A stretch of 64,000 nucleotides of DNA, taken from the NCBI GenBank assembly GCA_937905825.1, contig CALCXM010000187.1, positions 21,330 through 85,329 of the forward strand, given 5' to 3'. Position 1 is the first letter of the stretch. Each line of letters begins with the position of its first letter. The notes beneath the pieces are model-generated. The model was not told the DNA's origin and searched no databases. It saw only the letters and a program-made list of their open reading frames with translations. Below are positions 61,464 to 64,000 of this stretch, piece by piece. This stretch comes from an uncultured bacterium (GTDB taxonomy: Bacteria; Planctomycetota; UBA1135; GCA-002686595). The position numbers and the translations under genes were made by a program.

Positions 61464-63641
61464 ATGACATCTCGCACAATGATCACGACCACCCTACGCG
61501 TCCTTGGGGCCTTCTTCTTCCTAGCGCCACCCGTCTTTTCCCAGGCAACGTTCATGAAGAATGTGGCGGACGTTCCCTCGAGCGGCCCTGCCAATAATTC
61601 CAACACCAACAACATTGATTTCGCCGACGTCGATTTGGACGGGGACTGGGATGCCGTGTTCGCCAATGGCCTGGGCATGAGCCAAGAGCAAAATCGCATT
61701 TGGATCAACCGCGGCCCGGGGGTTGACCTCGGGATATTTGTCGACGAAACGGCGACGCGCTTCCCCGCGATCCAGGAGCTCAGCCGCGACATTGACTTCG
61801 TCGATTTCGATGGAGACTCCGACCCAGACATTTATGTCTCCAACAGCTCAACGGCTACAAACCAAGGTCCCCGATGGTGGCGCAACACCGGGGCCGGACA
61901 CTACGTCGACGAAACCTCCACTCGCTGGCTGGGTCTTGGGGGCGTCAACAGTTCCCTCCATCCTTCCCTCGTCTTGCCCACTGGAAGCTTCATCGACTTC
62001 TCCGAAGACGCCGACTTCGCCGACCTAGACAACGATGGGGATCTTGACCTGTTTCACTCCAGCTTCGGGGCTTCGTCCGGAAGCCACGTGCCCTCCCGAA
62101 TCTTCTTAAATGACGGGAACGGGTTCTTCACGGAGTTCAACCCTTCCGGGTTCCAGCTCGCTGGTTTGGAAATCCAGCCCGGGGACCCAGGGCTATGGTG
62201 TGAGGGAATTCAGGCAGATGAGACCCTGAACAGCATTGGTGCCGAGTGCGACATCGCGAGCTCTTCCCTCGATAGCGACCTCGGAGATCTGGACGGGGAT
62301 TTTGACTTGGATGTTGTTCAAAGTGTTCGGGGCGGAAGCCCGCGCGTCTTCGCCAATACTCTTGAGGATGGCGGAGGCACACTCGGGTTCAGGGACGTGA
62401 CCGGTGCTGTTCTCCCTGCGAGCTACACGGCGTCCATCAACCACTCCGAGCAGGAGTTAGGCGACTTGGATGGAGACGGGGACCTCGACCTGGTGGGAAT
62501 AGCGGGCTCGTTTTCCTCCGGAGGCGTTGTCCTGAGGAACCGCGGTGATGCTCTGTTCGATCACACACAAACTCTGGCCTTCGCGACGGGCAACCGTACT
62601 GAGGTGGATTGTCTCGACTACGACAATGACGGGGATCTAGATTTGCTATTCAGCTTGGCGAGCGACTTTAGTGGGAATGAACTGTGGAATCATTACGATG
62701 GTCCCAACCTGCTTTTTGGGCATAAGTACTTCCCGCTTTCCCCCCCGTCGATCTTGGATACGGACGTTTGCGACGTGGATGGCGATGGTGACTACGACGC
62801 CTTTTCAGTCAACGCGGGTTCCTTCTTGGAAAACATCTATTGGGAGAACGTGACGGAAGTACCGGACACTCATGCGCCTTACCTTCCGGCCTTGGAACAA
62901 GCTCCAGATCGCCAGCCGAGCCTGGAGCCCACGGTCGTGCGTGTGCACGTGTATGACAACGCGCCCCAGTACATCACGACATACAACGCCACTCGTCTGA
63001 TCTACGACGTCGACGGCCTAAACCCCACGACCCTTCCGGCGACCTACTCCGGTGGCCAGGTGTTTCGCGCAGAGATTCCTGGGAGCCTCGTGGGAACGGT
63101 GACCTACTCCTTCAGCTCCGAAGACGAGTACGGCAATCAAGCGGTATCGGCCAGCCGCTCCTACGTCAGCTCGAACACAACCTTGAATTCCGGGCAGGCC
63201 TACTGCTTCGGCGATGGGACAGGGGCCAATTGCCCGTGTGCCGATGGCGGACTTGGGGAAGGTTGCCTGAACAGCAGCGGTCGCGGCGCCGTCTTGTGGG
63301 GGTCAGGGCACGGGTCCTTCACTTCCGACAGCTTTGTGTTGTCGGTGCAGGGTGCGACCGGCAACAAGCCTGGCCTTTTGGTACGTGGCGGCAATGCCGT
63401 CGCCGCTCCAGCGGGTGATGGCATTCTATGCACAAGCACGAACACTCTGCGCTCCCAGGTCATGCTCACATCCAGTGTGGGCACCGTGACCTTTTCCAAT
63501 TTCCAGGGTCAGAGCTTCGGGAACTTCGCCTTCGCGAACGCGCCGACCAACTTCCAGTTCTACTACCGGGATATCGTTGGCAGTTGTACCGGCGCGGGCT
63601 TTAACTTCTCGAGCGCCTGGACCGTGACGTACCTCCCCTGA
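61464..63641 (+). CDS. Secreted FG-GAP/VCBS-type calcium-binding protein with Cys-rich C-terminal module (copy D)
   Basis: A 725-residue exported protein. A signal peptide (LRVLGAFFFLAPPVFSQ) precedes at least seven D-x-D-x-D-x-D/x-x-D loops (DVDLDGDWD, DFDGDSDPD, DLDNDGDLD, DLDGDFDLD, DLDGDGDLD, DYDNDGDLD, DVDGDGDYD). These are typical of FG-GAP/VCBS beta-propellers that bind calcium. A short beta-sandwich (about 510-575) follows. Residues about 579-725 form the module shared with three other proteins here: YCFGDGTGANCPC, GEGCLNSSGRGA, GDGILC, LRSQVMLTSS, FYYRD and NFSSAWTVTYLP at the end. ATGs at 61464 and 61479 both precede the signal. Confidence 0.85.
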   Translation: MTSRTMITTTLRVLGAFFFLAPPVFSQATFMKNVADVPSSGPANNSNTNNIDFADVDLDGDWDAVFANGLGMSQEQNRIWINRGPGVDLGIFVDETATRFPAIQELSRDIDFVDFDGDSDPDIYVSNSSTATNQGPRWWRNTGAGHYVDETSTRWLGLGGVNSSLHPSLVLPTGSFIDFSEDADFADLDNDGDLDLFHSSFGASSGSHVPSRIFLNDGNGFFTEFNPSGFQLAGLEIQPGDPGLWCEGIQADETLNSIGAECDIASSSLDSDLGDLDGDFDLDVVQSVRGGSPRVFANTLEDGGGTLGFRDVTGAVLPASYTASINHSEQELGDLDGDGDLDLVGIAGSFSSGGVVLRNRGDALFDHTQTLAFATGNRTEVDCLDYDNDGDLDLLFSLASDFSGNELWNHYDGPNLLFGHKYFPLSPPSILDTDVCDVDGDGDYDAFSVNAGSFLENIYWENVTEVPDTHAPYLPALEQAPDRQPSLEPTVVRVHVYDNAPQYITTYNATRLIYDVDGLNPTTLPATYSGGQVFRAEIPGSLVGTVTYSFSSEDEYGNQAVSASRSYVSSNTTLNSGQAYCFGDGTGANCPCADGGLGEGCLNSSGRGAVLWGSGHGSFTSDSFVLSVQGATGNKPGLLVRGGNAVAAPAGDGILCTSTNTLRSQVMLTSSVGTVTFSNFQGQSFGNFAFANAPTNFQFYYRDIVGSCTGAGFNFSSAWTVTYLP

Positions 63642-63703
63642 TACGGAGCCTGGGCCACCTCCACCAGCCTCCTCAAAGTGGAGGAGAAGGCACGGGCTCC
63701 GTA
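63642..63703. terminator. Hairpin after the FG-GAP gene, overlapping the CBS gene end
   Basis: TACGGAGCC (63642-63650) pairs with GGCTCCGTA (63695-63703), and an inner stem TCCAC/GTGGA closes the loop. It starts at the base after the FG-GAP stop codon and extends into the last codons of the convergent CBS gene. Confidence 0.6.
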
Positions 63704-64000
63704 CCCTGAGATTGGGTGCAGAAGTGATTCAGGATGTCCGTCATCGAGATGATCCCTGTCAACTTGCCCTCCTCGGTGACGGGCACGTGCCGGAAGCGAC
63801 CGACGGCCATGCGATTGATGGCAAAGGCGATCGGAGCGTCGAACTCCAGGCACTCTGGATCTGGGCTCATGAAGTCGGAGACAGGCCGATCCCGGTTCGC
63901 TGCGTAGTCGGGGGCGACCCGCAGCAAGAGATCCCGCTCTGAAAAGAGGCTCTCCTGCACCTTTAGTGGGAGCCTGACGGACGCAATCGAGGGGTAAGTG
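63673..64000 (-). CDS. CBS-domain protein, C-terminal part (continues beyond the window)
   Basis: The frame is open through the right edge, so the start is outside. The visible 108 residues contain the end of one CBS motif (SLFSERDLLLRVAPDYAANR) and a full second CBS motif (VSDFMSPDPECLEFDAPIAF through HVPVTEEGKLTGIISMTDIL). A CBS pair usually binds adenine nucleotides and regulates an attached or partner protein. Whether another domain precedes it cannot be seen. The tail (CTQSQGTEPVPSPPL) runs into the shared hairpin with the FG-GAP gene. Confidence 0.82.
   Translation of the reverse strand, partial: TYPSIASVRLPLKVQESLFSERDLLLRVAPDYAANRDRPVSDFMSPDPECLEFDAPIAFAINRMAVGRFRHVPVTEEGKLTGIISMTDILNHFCTQSQGTEPVPSPPL

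Noticed and set aside
61201..61479. 92-residue minus-strand open frame before the cassette array
   Set aside because: Arg/Pro-rich, without a ribosome site, and overlapping the signal-peptide codons of the FG-GAP gene. The neighbouring frame is more protein-like but has no start.

Overview
The window is about 64 kb of GC-rich bacterial DNA. It carries roughly 50 protein genes and no rRNA, tRNA, CRISPR array, IS transposase or prophage that I can see. The most likely source is a free-living heterotroph of the Planctomycetota. That is an inference from three things: four large secreted proteins ending in the same Cys-rich C-terminal module, three ECF-type sigma factors of which two overlap a membrane-anchored partner gene, and many secreted beta-propeller or beta-sandwich proteins of unknown role. 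No ribosomal or other phylogenetic marker gene is present to confirm it.

Layout. 1-3748: the end of an SGNH hydrolase, a gamma-glutamyltransferase and a PhoD-like phosphatase. 3765-9147: a methylmalonyl-CoA module, with a divergent VOC/epimerase-like gene and the overlapping operon mutA-mutB-meaB. 9154-16525: a serine beta-lactamase-like hydrolase, a PLP aminotransferase, a large lipoprotein, an orphan sigma factor and a CYTH protein. 16613-19191: molybdate transport, modC overlapping a modA-modB fusion. 19356-23135: asparagine synthetase, an M48 protease and an orphan mraZ. 23136-23872 is gene-free and holds tandem TGGGG boxes and DnaA-like boxes. 23873-26868: an ECF sigma factor overlapping an anti-sigma-like/vWA (YfbK-type) fusion. 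26929-34592: an alpha/beta hydrolase, a zinc-ribbon protein, an alpha/alpha-toroid protein, a DUF5916-type outer-membrane protein, and an HDOD plus degenerate receiver pair. 35333-39058: an RCC1-type propeller protein, a lipoprotein, and a truncated RCC1 paralogue broken against the end of an SDR gene. 39055-44386: SDR, HD hydrolase, ilvE and korB-korA. 44731-55405: FIST protein, rsmG, two more secreted proteins with the shared C-terminal module, small hypotheticals, and a second sigma/membrane-partner pair. 55548-58922: a SWIM-SNF2 helicase. 59091-61149: small genes, the last three of which look like an integron cassette array without integrase. 61464-64000: an FG-GAP-type secreted protein and the end of a CBS-domain protein.

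How the genes work together. mutAB, meaB and the VOC protein would feed propionyl-CoA-derived methylmalonyl-CoA into succinyl-CoA. The 2-oxoacid:ferredoxin oxidoreductase (korAB) and the branched-chain aminotransferase fit the same amino-acid and odd-chain catabolism. The two sigma/partner pairs suggest envelope-linked transcriptional control.

The most interesting signals are the shared six-Cys C-terminal module on unrelated secreted propellers, the attC-like hairpins each 4-5 nt upstream of a small gene's start codon, the truncated propeller gene joined to a decayed copy of the SDR 3' end, and the vWA fusion whose linker repeats an L-G-Y-x-G motif four times.
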